DNA from: Hungatella sp. UBA3048 | Lineage (GTDB): Bacteria > Bacillota > Clostridia > Lachnospirales > Lachnospiraceae | Length of the DNA stretch: 64,000 nucleotides | Assembly (NCBI GenBank): GCA_002367105.1 | Contig: DFCS01000044.1 | Span: 372,633-436,632 of the forward strand | Direction: 5' to 3' | Shown here: positions 33,914-42,474 of the stretch, piece after piece | Layout: each line of letters opens with the position of its first letter | Numbering within the stretch: position 1 is the stretch's first letter | Notes under the pieces: model-generated | The model's input: only the letters and a program-made list of their open reading frames with translations | Database searches by the model: none | What the model was told of the DNA's origin: nothing | Program-made: the position numbers and the translations under genes

Positions 33914-33972
33914 CAAAAAAACAGGAGCCGCAGCCCCATAACTGATTATCAGTTACGAAACTGCAGCTCCTG
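33914..33972 (-). terminator. Terminator after the SASP gene
   Basis: Minus strand: CAGGAGCTGCAG pairs with CTGCGGCTCCTG (33961-33972 with 33922-33933), an inner hairpin TAACTGAT/ATCAGTTA in the loop, and a run of seven T (33915-33921). The remaining bases to 34052 show no gene. Confidence 0.8.
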
Positions 33973-34052
33973 CTTCCCTTCAATCGTCCATGCTATTGGA
34001 CTAAATGTTATTTCTTTTTATATTCGAAGGGTGTCTCATTGTTTTTTACAGA

Positions 34053-34256
34053 TTATTTACCTGCCATCTGTCTTTCCTGGGCTTCGATCATCTTCTTAAC
34101 CATATAACCGCCTACGGAACCGTTCTGAGCAGAAGTTAAGTTACCGTTATAACCGTTGGTTAACGGAACACCAATCTCGCTGGCTACTTCCATTTTAAAA
34201 CGATTCATTGCTTCTTTTGCCTCTGGTACATTTGTAGTATTAGATCTACCTGACAT
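34053..34256 (-). CDS. Alpha/beta-type small acid-soluble spore protein (SASP)
   Basis: 67 residues. The family signatures are FKMEVASEIGVPL with the GPR-cleavage region, YNGNLTSAQNGSVGGYMVKKM and a Gln-rich C-terminus. These proteins coat spore DNA and protect it from UV and heat; the germination protease cuts them on outgrowth. The ATG at 34254-34256 (MSGRSNTTN) has AGGAGG nine bases upstream; a longer frame adds seven codons without support. A forespore sigma-G promoter is expected, but I found only a CATAATA box near 34333-34339 with poor -35 spacing. Confidence 0.93.
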   Translation of the reverse strand: MSGRSNTTNVPEAKEAMNRFKMEVASEIGVPLTNGYNGNLTSAQNGSVGGYMVKKMIEAQERQMAGK

Positions 34257-34442
34257 AATGATATGCCTCCTTTTCATCTATTCACCATGATTTTGTTTTT
34301 TATAATTCATGGTGTGTTTTGTGCTACACTCCTATTATGGCTGGAATAGAATGAAATACACTAGAAGGTTTTTCGTAAAATGTTTTTTTCTGGAAAAAAT
34401 TTCGAGCCTTCAAAAACATTCTCATGCAGATACATTTTAACC

Positions 34443-35060
34443 CTAATTACCAGACTCCAAAATCTTTTCAATATTCGTTTTCACCAGCTGAAACGCAACC
34501 TCATTCATGCCGCTGTTTATAATAACATCCGCCATTGGTTTCGTAGGCTCCACATACAAATAATGCATAGGCTTAACTGTGGTTAAATACTGTTCCACAA
34601 CACCCTCGATATCCCGGCCTCTTTCCTTTACATCACGGATCACCCGGCGAAGGATCCGTTCATCGGCGTCAGCCTCCACAAATATTTTTATATCAAACAT
34701 GCTTCTTAAGCGCTCATCAGCAAAAACCAGGATCCCCTCGACTAAAATGACTTTTTTAGGCTCCACCTTCACCACATTTTGAGAACGGTTGTGCATGGAA
34801 TAATCATAAACAGGGCAATCAACCGATTCTCCTGCACGAAGCTTTCGAAGCTGATCCAGCAAAAGCTCTGTTTCAAAAGCTTCGGGATGGTCATAATTCA
34901 TTTTCTTTCTCTCTTCAAAAGAGATGCCATCCTGCTTTTTATAATAATTATCATGATAAATAACCGCGATATCATCACAAAATGCATCCTTTAACCGGTT
35001 GGTAAAGGTCGACTTCCCTGAGCCGGTTCCTCCGGCAATTCCAATAATCACACACTTCAT
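34443..35060 (-). CDS. udk: Uridine kinase
   Basis: 205 residues. P-loop GIAGGTGSGKST (7-18), then DNYYKKQDGISFEERKKMNYDHPEAF, the uridine kinase substrate signature, and YDYSMHNRSQN. It phosphorylates uridine and cytidine with ATP or GTP (pyrimidine salvage). The start ATG at 35058-35060 (MKCVII) has GGAGGAG upstream; the longer frame begins before this ribosome site. A terminator-like hairpin separates it from the DUF975 gene. Confidence 0.92.
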   Translation of the reverse strand: MKCVIIGIAGGTGSGKSTFTNRLKDAFCDDIAVIYHDNYYKKQDGISFEERKKMNYDHPEAFETELLLDQLRKLRAGESVDCPVYDYSMHNRSQNVVKVEPKKVILVEGILVFADERLRSMFDIKIFVEADADERILRRVIRDVKERGRDIEGVVEQYLTTVKPMHYLYVEPTKPMADVIINSGMNEVAFQLVKTNIEKILESGN

Positions 35061-35090
35061 CTTCCGTGCTCCTCCACTCATTTGCCGTAC

Positions 35091-35127
35091 AAAAGGGTTC
35101 AACCTCTTAAAAAGTTTGAACCCTTTT
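35091..35127 (-). terminator. Terminator after the DUF975 gene
   Basis: 12-bp inverted repeat AAAAGGGTTCAA with TTGAACCCTTTT (35091-35102 with 35116-35127). The minus-strand 3' arm ends in TTTT, so some readthrough into udk is possible. Confidence 0.65.
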
Positions 35128-35132
35128 ATTAT

Positions 35133-35828
35133 TTACTCAATTACAGTCGCTTCCTCATATACAACCGCTTTGGGCTTTATTGCATAATAATAATTAGCAA
35201 AAGTAACCTTCATATAAGGATATACATAAATGAAAGCAAGACCGCAGGTGACAAGGCCCAAAAGCTGCCATAAAATAAAGGACAGCTCCAGAACAAAGAA
35301 TTCCCACTTATGCCCTACCATCATTTCTTTACTTTCACGAATGCATTGCATAATACCTTTACTTGGATCCTCAACCATAATAATAATAGCCTGTGAATAG
35401 CGGTAAGCAGCTATAATTCCCGGAATGATAAGAAGCAAGGTCCACAAAAAAGTAAGTAAAGACATCATGAGAATCAATCCCAGAGCTTTAAAAAAATACC
35501 TTACAGATCCGAATAAATCCCCATATGACATAGTATCATCTCTGCTGGCAACTTTTAAACAGTAAGACTGATACCCAAACTGGATAATGGTGCTAACAAC
35601 AATATTAATAATTAAAAAAATAACGCTGCTGACTGCAAATGCTCCGCTCTGCCCTAAATCCCCATAAGCGTTCGCATTGCCTATCATATCCTGCCATATA
35701 TCAAGAAATCCCTGTACAACAGATAATATAACCATGATGACACCAACAATTATTGTAACCATATAAGGACTTACCAGCGCATTCCTCATGGCATCCTTTG
35801 CATCAAATTTTAAGTCTTTTCTACTCAT
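35133..35828 (-). CDS. DUF975 family membrane protein
   Basis: 231 residues, five or six membrane segments. The helix SYGDLFGSVRYFFKALGL and the block LLLIIPGIIAAYRYSQAIIIMVEDPSKGIMQCIRESKEMMVGHK are typical of DUF975, a membrane family of unknown function with a charged helix between segments. The ATG at 35828 has CAGGAGG six bases upstream. It has its own promoter and terminator, thus probably a single-gene unit. Confidence 0.83.
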   Translation of the reverse strand: MSRKDLKFDAKDAMRNALVSPYMVTIIVGVIMVILSVVQGFLDIWQDMIGNANAYGDLGQSGAFAVSSVIFLIINIVVSTIIQFGYQSYCLKVASRDDTMSYGDLFGSVRYFFKALGLILMMSLLTFLWTLLLIIPGIIAAYRYSQAIIIMVEDPSKGIMQCIRESKEMMVGHKWEFFVLELSFILWQLLGLVTCGLAFIYVYPYMKVTFANYYYAIKPKAVVYEEATVIE

Positions 35829-35871
35829 TACAATCCTCCTGTTTCCTTGCTTTCATAATTTTACGTAAATT

Positions 35872-35900
35872 AGTTTATCATTTGCAGTCGATTATTGCAA
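35872..35900 (-). promoter_or_regulatory. Sigma-A promoter of the DUF975 gene
   Basis: Minus strand TTGCAA (35895-35900), 17 bases, TAAACT (35872-35877). Confidence 0.55.
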
Positions 35901-35938
35901 ATATTTTCTGCAAAAATCAGATAAGCAGATAATTCTAA

Positions 35939-38023
35939 CTACAAATTAAGCTTATCATAGCTTTTCTCAAGATACTCCTGAAGCTTGCCTTTGAGTTCCT
36001 GGTGTTCCTCATTTTCCAGCTCCGGATCCACATGAAAAAGCCGTTTCACTTCTTCTGAAACAGTCTTTAACAGGTTTGCATCTGTAAAAATATCCCCCAG
36101 TTTAAATTCCAGATCCCCACTCTGCCTGATTCCGAAAATATCGCCGGGTCCCCGAAGCTTTAAGTCCTCTGAGGCAATAAAAAAGCCGTCATTGGACTGG
36201 TTTAAGATTTCAAGGCGTTCTTTCGTCCCTTCCTGTTCCGAAGCTCCTACCATAATACAGTAAGACTGATATTTTCCCCGTCCTACACGCCCTCTCAGCT
36301 GGTGAAGCTGAGCCAGGCCGAAGCGCTCTGCATTCTCAATCATCATTACCGTTGCGTTGGGAACATTCACGCCTACCTCGATTACAGTCGTGGAAACCAG
36401 AACTTTGATTTCCCCGCCGGCAAATCTCTCCATGATTCCGTTTTTCTCCTTAGGTTTCATTTTCCCGTGAAGATATTCCACAGATATTCCTGGAAGTGCC
36501 TCTCTCAAGGTTTTTGTATAATCCACTACATTTTCCGCATCAATCATCTCGCTGGCTTCTACCATAGGGCAGATCACATAGGCCTGACGGCCGCTTGCTA
36601 TCTCTTTCCGGATAAATTCATAGGCCTTCCCGCGGTAGCCGGTATCTACAACACAGTTTTTGATAGGCAAACGGTTTGCCGGCAGCTCATCAATGATAGA
36701 AATGTCCAGATCCCCGTAAATGATAATAGCGAGGGTTCGTGGGATGGGTGTGGCACTCATAACCAGAACATGAGGCTCTTCTCCCTTTTTTCCAAGCATT
36801 TCCCGTTGGCCGACTCCAAACCGATGCTGTTCATCGGTAATCACCAGTGCCAGATTATCGTATACCACCTTCTCCTGAATGAGGGCATGGGTTCCGATAA
36901 TGATATCCGCCTCATGAGAAGCAATCTTTTCGTAAGCAATCCTTTTTTCTTTCGCTGTCATGGAGCCTGTAACAAGTATGGGCTTTTTGTCGATCTGATG
37001 CGCGGCAAACAGCTCTGTCATGGATTCAAGATGCTGTTTTGCAAGTACCTCGGTAGGCGCCATAAGAGCTCCCTGATATCCGTTATACGCCGCCTGAAGG
37101 AGGGCGAGTATGGCAATGATCGTCTTACCGGAGCCTACGTCTCCCTGAATAAGCCGGTTCATGACCCTGCCCCCCGACAGATCGCCGTATACCTCATTTA
37201 AAACCTTTTCCTGGGTATTGGTAAGAGAATAGGGCAGACTTTTCCTCAAAGCCTCTGCTTTAGGAGAGAGACTTAAGATATAAGCGCTTTTTTTATCCTC
37301 TCTGCCATCCTTTAAACGCCGGACCGCCATGAGAAAAAGAAAAAATTCGTCAAACACCAGTCTTTTTCTGGCAAATAGCAGTTCGTTCCGGTCCGTCGGA
37401 AAATGAATATGTTCAATAGCAAAATTATATTCCGCCAGTTCGTGTTTTTTTCGTAAATCGGCAGGCATATAATCCCGTACCATACTACGGAGGCTTAATG
37501 CCTGTCTTTGAGCTCTTACAATGGTTTTATTGCTCAGTCCCTTGGTCTGACCGTAAACAGGCTGCATGGAATGCACCACCTGCTCATAAGCCTCTTCCGT
37601 AAATACCTCAGGCTGTTCCATGGTAAGACGTCCGCTTTTTTTTACCACTCTGCCACGGAAAATAGCCCGTGTCCCTGCTTTTAAAGTGGAGTGAAGATAG
37701 GGCATATTGTACCAGGTGAGCAAAAGAGTTCCCGTCATATCCTTTAAAGTTGTTGTGATGACCTGAATATGGCTGTACCGTTTTACATCCGGAGTCTTAT
37801 AAAGCATACCGGCCACAGTCATCACCTGATCCGGTTTAAGCTCCCCAATAGGGCAAGGCTCCTCATAGGTATCATAGGCCCTTGGATAGTATTCCAGAAG
37901 ATCCCCAACGGTTATCACTCCCACCTTTTGAAACAATTTCCCTGTTTTTTCACCGATTCCCTTTAAGGAATCAATTGACTCACCATTCAAAGACGGGTTC
38001 CCCTCCTTTCTTTTTACCTGCAC
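35939..38023 (-). CDS. recG: RecG, ATP-dependent DNA helicase
   Basis: 694 residues, near the family length. An N-terminal wedge/OB domain (SLKGIGEKTGKLFQKVGV, MTVAGMLYKTP) is followed by the helicase core: Walker A GDVGSGKT, APTEVLAKQH, DEQH box in ITDEQHRFGVGQRE, VMSATPIPRT, and the C-terminal motifs STTVIEVGVNVPNA and QLRGRVGRGKYQSYC. RecG remodels stalled forks and branched DNA. It follows the FakA-type gene with a terminator-like hairpin between. Confidence 0.96.
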   Translation of the reverse strand: MQVKRKEGNPSLNGESIDSLKGIGEKTGKLFQKVGVITVGDLLEYYPRAYDTYEEPCPIGELKPDQVMTVAGMLYKTPDVKRYSHIQVITTTLKDMTGTLLLTWYNMPYLHSTLKAGTRAIFRGRVVKKSGRLTMEQPEVFTEEAYEQVVHSMQPVYGQTKGLSNKTIVRAQRQALSLRSMVRDYMPADLRKKHELAEYNFAIEHIHFPTDRNELLFARKRLVFDEFFLFLMAVRRLKDGREDKKSAYILSLSPKAEALRKSLPYSLTNTQEKVLNEVYGDLSGGRVMNRLIQGDVGSGKTIIAILALLQAAYNGYQGALMAPTEVLAKQHLESMTELFAAHQIDKKPILVTGSMTAKEKRIAYEKIASHEADIIIGTHALIQEKVVYDNLALVITDEQHRFGVGQREMLGKKGEEPHVLVMSATPIPRTLAIIIYGDLDISIIDELPANRLPIKNCVVDTGYRGKAYEFIRKEIASGRQAYVICPMVEASEMIDAENVVDYTKTLREALPGISVEYLHGKMKPKEKNGIMERFAGGEIKVLVSTTVIEVGVNVPNATVMMIENAERFGLAQLHQLRGRVGRGKYQSYCIMVGASEQEGTKERLEILNQSNDGFFIASEDLKLRGPGDIFGIRQSGDLEFKLGDIFTDANLLKTVSEEVKRLFHVDPELENEEHQELKGKLQEYLEKSYDKLNL

Positions 38024-38029
38024 AGCAAA

Positions 38030-38058
38030 ACCGGGCAGACAGGCCTCGTCTGCCCGGT
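38030..38058 (-). terminator. Hairpin between the FakA-like gene and recG
   Basis: Perfect 11-bp GC-rich stem (ACCGGGCAGAC with GTCTGCCCGGT) and a 7-base loop, followed on the minus strand by TTTTG. It may stop part of the transcripts before recG. Confidence 0.65.
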
Positions 38059-38081
38059 ATATAAAATGCCGCTGGCTCTTT

Positions 38082-39755
38082 TTATTCTACTGATATGAGA
38101 TAATAATAAATCGGCTGGCCGCCTGCATGAAGTTCTACCTCGCAATGGGAAAACAGCTCTTCTGCTTTTTCCTTAAGCTCTTTTGCATCCTCTTCTTTGA
38201 CATCCTTGCCGTAATAAACGGTCACTAATTCAGATTCTTCTTCCACCATAGCTTCCATGGCTTCTAACACCGTAGGCTCAATTTCCTTTCCAACTGCAAG
38301 AATACCACTGTCGCCAAGCGCCATGATATCCCCTTCCCGGATTGTGGTATCATCGATCATGGTATTGCGGACCGCATAGGTAACCTGTCCGGTTTTCACC
38401 CTGGACATCTCTTCTGTCATAATCTTTTCATTATCCTCCGGCGATAAATCCGGAGCAAAGTTAATGATGGCAGTAATGCCCTGGGGTATGGTTTTCGAAG
38501 GGATCACAATAACCTTCTTGTCTTCCACCAGGCTTTTGGCCTGCTCGGCAGCCAATATGATGTTTTTATTGTTTGGCAGGATATAGATGGTATCGGCATT
38601 CACCTTTTCGATGGCATTTAACATATCCTCTGTACTTGGGTTCATGGTCTGACCGCCCTGGATCAGGTAATCTGCGCCGATCCCCCGGAATATTTCATCA
38701 AGACCTTCCCCGGCAGATACGGAAATAAAACCATAGGGTTTTTTCTGCTCCGCCTTTTTTTTGACCTCAGCCTTCTGCTGTGCTGCAAGTTTTTCCGATT
38801 CTTTAATCAGTTTTTCCTGATGCTCTTCCCTCATATTATCGATCTTCATACGGGATAAGGAACCATAAGTAAGGGCCTTCTGAATTGCAAGTCCCGGATC
38901 ATTGGTATGGACATGGACTTTTACCACGTCATCGTCCGAAACAACCACAATGGAATCACCGATGGATTCCAAGTATCCCTTGAAATCGCGCTCCTTCTTA
39001 TCATCATAGTGGTTTTCCAGATTAATGATAAATTCGGTGCAATAACCAAACCGGATATCAATGTCAGCAGTTGTTGCTCCTGAGGCTCCGTCAGGATCAG
39101 CCGTGCGCTTTTCAACCTCTACAGATAAGTCTACCTCCTTGCCCGACAGGCAGTCAAAGGCACCCTTCATTACCTGCATAAGGCCCTGGCCGCCGGAATC
39201 CACAACTCCGGCCTGTTTTAAAACCGGAAGCATCTCAGGCGTCTGGCTTAATACATAATCACCATGTTCGATTACCTTCTGACAGAACTCAAGGATATCC
39301 TCTGTCTCAGTGACCAGCTCCGCAGCCTTTTCTGCCATTCCTCTGGCTACAGTAAGAATGGTTCCCTCTTTGGGTTTCATGACTGCTTTATAAGCAGTTT
39401 CTGTTGCCCGTACAAAGGAATTGGCTAAAACGGTGGCAGTCACCTGATTGGCGGCAGCGATCTCTTTTGTGAAACCACGGAACAACTGGGACAGGATCAC
39501 ACCGGAGTTTCCTCTCGCTCCTCTTAATGAACCGGAGGAAATTGCTTTTGCTAATGATTCCATGGTAGGATTCTCAATGGCAGCCACTTCCTTTGCCGCC
39601 GCCATGATCGTCATGGTCATGTTGGTTCCGGTATCTCCATCCGGCACTGGAAACACATTCAGTTCATTAATCCATTCTTTTTTTGCTTCCAGTCCTTTTG
39701 CTCCTGCCAGAAATGCCTTTTGCAGCATTTTGGCGTCTATATACTTCATACCCAC
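38082..39755 (-). CDS. DAK2-domain fatty acid kinase-like protein (FakA/YloV family)
   Basis: 557 residues. The N-terminal DAK2 domain carries NVFPVPDGDTGTNMTMT (about 29-46) for magnesium-nucleotide and GARGNSGVILSQLFRG. The C-terminal DegV-fold-like part has HVHTNDPGLAIQ. FakA uses ATP to phosphorylate a fatty acid bound to a FakB (DegV) protein; no degV gene is in the window. A GTG at 39755 is chosen because AAGGAGG lies nine bases before it, versus 15 for the next ATG. It follows an Asp23 gene by 14 bases, as in Bacillus yloU-yloV. Confidence 0.9.
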   Translation of the reverse strand: MGMKYIDAKMLQKAFLAGAKGLEAKKEWINELNVFPVPDGDTGTNMTMTIMAAAKEVAAIENPTMESLAKAISSGSLRGARGNSGVILSQLFRGFTKEIAAANQVTATVLANSFVRATETAYKAVMKPKEGTILTVARGMAEKAAELVTETEDILEFCQKVIEHGDYVLSQTPEMLPVLKQAGVVDSGGQGLMQVMKGAFDCLSGKEVDLSVEVEKRTADPDGASGATTADIDIRFGYCTEFIINLENHYDDKKERDFKGYLESIGDSIVVVSDDDVVKVHVHTNDPGLAIQKALTYGSLSRMKIDNMREEHQEKLIKESEKLAAQQKAEVKKKAEQKKPYGFISVSAGEGLDEIFRGIGADYLIQGGQTMNPSTEDMLNAIEKVNADTIYILPNNKNIILAAEQAKSLVEDKKVIVIPSKTIPQGITAIINFAPDLSPEDNEKIMTEEMSRVKTGQVTYAVRNTMIDDTTIREGDIMALGDSGILAVGKEIEPTVLEAMEAMVEEESELVTVYYGKDVKEEDAKELKEKAEELFSHCEVELHAGGQPIYYYLISVE

Positions 39756-39769
39756 GGGTAGTTTCCTCC

Positions 39770-40126
39770 TTAATCAATCACTCTTACGCCTTCGACAAAG
39801 ATGTTAATCTTATCTACTGTCATACCTGTGAATTCTTCTACTTTGTATTTTACATTTTCAATCAAGTTATCCGCCACCGCAGAAATGCTGACCCCATAGG
39901 CTACAATTACATGAAAATCGATGGTGATATGGTTGTCCTGGATGTTCACATTGATTCCGTGAGTCAGGCCTTCCCGTTTTAAAAGCTTAACAAGTCCGTC
40001 TTTCATACTGACAGCCGCCATACCGACGATACCGAAGCATTCCACTGCGGTCGTTCCGGCATACATAGCGATAACATCAGGGCTTACCTGGATTTCGCCC
40101 AGTTTATTATTAATATAACCCTTCAT
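39770..40126 (-). CDS. Asp23/Gls24 family envelope stress protein (YloU-like)
   Basis: 118 residues. The alkaline-shock fold is visible: IQVSPDVIAMYAGTTAVECFGIVGMA, then ITIDFHVIVAYGVSISAVADNLIENVKYKVEEFTGMTV. Members sit at the cytoplasmic membrane and support envelope homeostasis. It is transcribed toward the FakA gene and divergently from rpmB. CGGAGG before the ATG is a strong ribosome site. Confidence 0.9.
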   Translation of the reverse strand: MKGYINNKLGEIQVSPDVIAMYAGTTAVECFGIVGMAAVSMKDGLVKLLKREGLTHGINVNIQDNHITIDFHVIVAYGVSISAVADNLIENVKYKVEEFTGMTVDKINIFVEGVRVID

Positions 40127-40158
40127 AGTCTCTACCTCCGTTCTTTCTGTCTGTTTTG

Positions 40159-40187
40159 ATTATACATGATTTTTCCAAAAAAAGAAA
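40159..40187 (-). promoter_or_regulatory. Promoter of the Asp23 - FakA-like - recG unit
   Basis: Minus strand TATAAT (40159-40164) with a weaker TTTCTT (40182-40187) 17 bases away. Confidence 0.55.
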
Positions 40188-40205
40188 CAAATTTTTAATT
40201 TTCAC

Positions 40206-40234
40206 TTGCAAATCCATGTGTTTTCTGTTATCAT
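40206..40234 (+). promoter_or_regulatory. Sigma-A promoter of rpmB
   Basis: TTGCAA (40206-40211), 17 bases, TATCAT (40229-40234), about 55 bases before the rpmB start. Confidence 0.7.
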
Positions 40235-40294
40235 ACATTTGTTGTGGATTTTTCAACCATAAAAAGTCCAAGTCGCTTTTAAGGAGGTGCAATC

Positions 40295-40483
40295 ATGGCT
40301 AAATGTGCAATTTGTGAAAAAGCTGCTCACTTTGGCAACGCAGTGAGCCATTCCCATAGAAGATCCAATAAGATGTGGAAAGCAAATGTAAAGTCTGTTA
40401 AAGTTAAAGTTAACGGCGGCGCTAATAAGAAGATGTACGTATGTACTTCCTGCTTAAGATCCGGATTAGTTGAAAGAGCTTAA
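40295..40483 (+). CDS. rpmB: 50S ribosomal protein L28
   Basis: 62 residues, complete. MAKCAICEKAAHFGNAVSHS begins the protein and KMYVCTSCLRSG closes it, so two CxxC pairs (Cys4/7 and Cys51/54) can bind zinc: the zinc-binding form of L28. The gene has AAGGAGG eight bases upstream, its own promoter and a strong terminator, hence a single-gene unit divergent from the Asp23 operon. Confidence 0.97.
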   Translation: MAKCAICEKAAHFGNAVSHSHRRSNKMWKANVKSVKVKVNGGANKKMYVCTSCLRSGLVERA

Positions 40484-40492
40484 TCGAAGGAA

Positions 40493-40526
40493 ACTCCTGG
40501 CTGATATCAGTCAGGAGTATTTTTTT
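40493..40526 (+). terminator. Terminator of rpmB
   Basis: ACTCCTG with CAGGAGT around CTGATATCAG, itself self-complementary, followed by a run of seven T. Confidence 0.9.
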
Positions 40527-40591
40527 GTCTTTTTACATGAGGCCGGACCTTTTATAGGGCTGGCCTCATTTATTTTAACAGCATTGCTTGA

Positions 40592-40729
40592 TCAGCAGCA
40601 GAACAGGTTATATCCCAGTACCAGACATCCGATAATAAAAAGGATCGTTACGATAGTCGCCGGGATAAAAAGCAGAATTGCCATGCCCGCTCCAAAGCAG
40701 AACAGCATAAGTCCGCATACTCTTCTCAT
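40592..40729 (-). CDS. Small membrane protein (45 residues) after gerW
   Basis: A short frame, MRRVCGLMLFCFGAGMAILL..., almost wholly hydrophobic with two likely membrane helices, ending in CC. GAGGGAT precedes the ATG (40727-40729) at normal spacing, and it is read in the same direction 54 bases after gerW. Similar ~45-residue Cys-rich hydrophobic proteins occur in Clostridia, but their role is not known to me. It may act in the envelope during sporulation, by position only. Confidence 0.6.
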   Translation of the reverse strand: MRRVCGLMLFCFGAGMAILLFIPATIVTILFIIGCLVLGYNLFCC

Positions 40730-40783
40730 ATCATCCCTCAATCCATTCAGGCTATATAACATACTATGCGGCTTATCCCTTTA

Positions 40784-41194
40784 TTATTCTTCCGCTTTTT
40801 TCTTCTCTTCCGAAGCGGCCATCTCCTCCGCCACCTTTAATGCTTCCGAGGAAACTTCTTTTGTTCCGCCTGCAAATTTATTGACAAAATCCGGAACCAT
40901 ATCCAGAATTTTCGTTACAGCATCCTGCTGTTTGATGTTAACCAGCTTTGTTACTCCATTCTGAATGATTAACACCGCACTGGGGCTCATCTTTGCATGC
41001 ATGCCTCCTGCCCCGTTATGCTTTGTATCTCCCGCGAAGGATCCGGCGGCCATGCCGCAGGTCACATCCACCAAAGGAAGAATGATCGTATCATCCACCT
41101 TTACCGCATCTCCTACCACAGTTTTTGTCGCCACAAAAGAATCCATTCCCTTAAACAGCGACTCTACCGTAGATGTAAAATTATTATCTGCCAC
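40784..41194 (-). CDS. gerW: GerW family sporulation protein (YtfJ-like)
   Basis: About 136 residues. The family core reads VESLFKGMDSFVATKTVVGDAVKVDDTIILPLVDVTCGMAAGSF, then GGMHAKMSPSAVLIIQNG. In Bacillus subtilis GerW is needed for germination with alanine. The GTG at 41192-41194 (VADNN) is a better start than the TTG three codons earlier, which is too close to AAGGAGG. It follows a DUF2953 (YtfI) gene, the conserved ytfI-ytfJ pair. Confidence 0.87.
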   Translation of the reverse strand: MADNNFTSTVESLFKGMDSFVATKTVVGDAVKVDDTIILPLVDVTCGMAAGSFAGDTKHNGAGGMHAKMSPSAVLIIQNGVTKLVNIKQQDAVTKILDMVPDFVNKFAGGTKEVSSEALKVAEEMAASEEKKKAEE

Positions 41195-41195
41195 G

Positions 41196-42140
41196 TTAAG
41201 CAATTCCTCCTTTATGAAGCCAGCCTTTTAACAAACGCCTGAAATTTTTATCCAACAGCATCCGCAATCCAATGAGAAGAGCCGTCCCTATGCGGATCCT
41301 TCCGCGAAACGTTCCTTCCACCGTAAACACAGTCTGGTCAAAAACCGGATACAGGTTCAAATGCTTATGGCAAAGCGGATAAATGACGCTTGCATAGGTG
41401 AGCACCTGTCCGGTCAGGTACGGATCATCAAAGCCAAATGTTATATTTCCCTTTCCCCGGAGGGGAAGGATATGGCGGATCAATCTTTTTACCTGTCTAA
41501 AAAGCAGCTTTCCTGTCTTCTGGTTCTCCTTATTGGAAATCCAGGCATAAATCTCATCTTTTTTGTCTTTTATTGTTCTCAGTGTATCACAGATCCGCAG
41601 GAAAAAAAACTTAAGTTTTGTAAAAGCCATAAGAACCTTCTTTTTTAGCTTTTCAAACACTCCCATGACCCGGAATCCTTTTTTCTTTTTTGGATCTACC
41701 TTTGGAGGCGTCGGACTTTTCACTTCCTCCTTTGGAGGCGGCAGGTTCTTTGGTTCTTCCCTGACCTTGTCATGAATTTCATCTTTCACTTCCTGTGCTT
41801 CTCTTATGGGTTCCGGTTCCATTATTTCCATGGCCTGAACCATAATATCTTCCGCTTCCTTAAGCTCTGAATCCATCTTTTTGGGCTTTCCAATGCGGAA
41901 GCCGAAAATCCGGACCCTCACGATTAAGTCTTCCTCGTACTGAGCTGATACGGAAAGGATATGTAGCAGCCAGGTAATCCTGGCTTTCCCCTTCACCTTT
42001 CCGTCATAGGATCCCTCTGCCTGGTAACGTACCGGGACCAGAAGGATCATGAGAGCAGCAGCGAGGACAAGTCCTAATACGATAAGCACCAGCAGCCCTA
42101 AAATTTTAAGTATAAACAAAATTATATGAAGCATGAACAC
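41196..42140 (-). CDS. DUF2953 (YtfI-like) sporulation-associated membrane protein
   Basis: 314 residues. An N-terminal hydrophobic helix (ILGLLVLIVLGLVLAAALMILLV) is followed by the first half of the DUF2953 fold, a Pro/Lys/Glu-rich insert (PPPKEEVKSPTPPKVDPKKKKGF, ~135-155) and the C-terminal half with ITFGFDDPYLTGQVLTYASVIYPL, the diagnostic block. Its role is unknown but it is always next to gerW/ytfJ. It starts next to the end of the preceding small gene. Confidence 0.85.
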   Translation of the reverse strand: MFMLHIILFILKILGLLVLIVLGLVLAAALMILLVPVRYQAEGSYDGKVKGKARITWLLHILSVSAQYEEDLIVRVRIFGFRIGKPKKMDSELKEAEDIMVQAMEIMEPEPIREAQEVKDEIHDKVREEPKNLPPPKEEVKSPTPPKVDPKKKKGFRVMGVFEKLKKKVLMAFTKLKFFFLRICDTLRTIKDKKDEIYAWISNKENQKTGKLLFRQVKRLIRHILPLRGKGNITFGFDDPYLTGQVLTYASVIYPLCHKHLNLYPVFDQTVFTVEGTFRGRIRIGTALLIGLRMLLDKNFRRLLKGWLHKGGIA

Positions 42141-42141
42141 C

Positions 42142-42474
42142 TCACACCTTACCGGCTTCCATCCCTATAAAAGCAGGCAGATCGAAGCCTCCAGTTTTCC
42201 GGTACATATCACCGATGATATCCCCGGCCACCTCTAACGCTTCCCAGTAACCGGACGCAATGCCTAAAATGAGAAATTCCTCCTCCCGGTAAATTGGCCA
42301 ACAAAGTGTCATCGCCGGATAGATATCAAGTATATTATTCCCATTTGCAGCAGGCGTAATCACATAAATCCCTGGTCCAGGCTTTAACCTGCGGATTCCC
42401 TGAATAATCCGGTAACGTTTCTTCTTCGCTTTCTCACCAACGTACAAACGGTCAAACCAGCTTATTTTCATCAT
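42142..42474 (-). CDS. Conserved hypothetical protein
   Basis: 110 residues, not recognised. No signal peptide or membrane helix; compact with YRIIQGIRRLKPGPGIYVITPAANGNN and EEFLILGIASGYWEALEVAGDIIGDMYR. It overlaps the upstream unknown gene by 23 bases and ends one base before ytfI, so it is firmly part of this operon. Location beside ytfI-gerW suggests a link to sporulation or the envelope, without other support. Confidence 0.7.
   Translation of the reverse strand: MMKISWFDRLYVGEKAKKKRYRIIQGIRRLKPGPGIYVITPAANGNNILDIYPAMTLCWPIYREEEFLILGIASGYWEALEVAGDIIGDMYRKTGGFDLPAFIGMEAGKV

Noticed and set aside
34278..34442. Sigma-G promoter for the SASP gene
   Set aside because: CATAATA (34333-34339) and a GTATT-like -35 exist, but their spacing is 15 bases; the stretch otherwise shows nothing.
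36302..37201. 299-codon plus-strand frame inside recG
   Set aside because: It is the mirror of a strongly supported helicase gene; its product has no recognisable motif.
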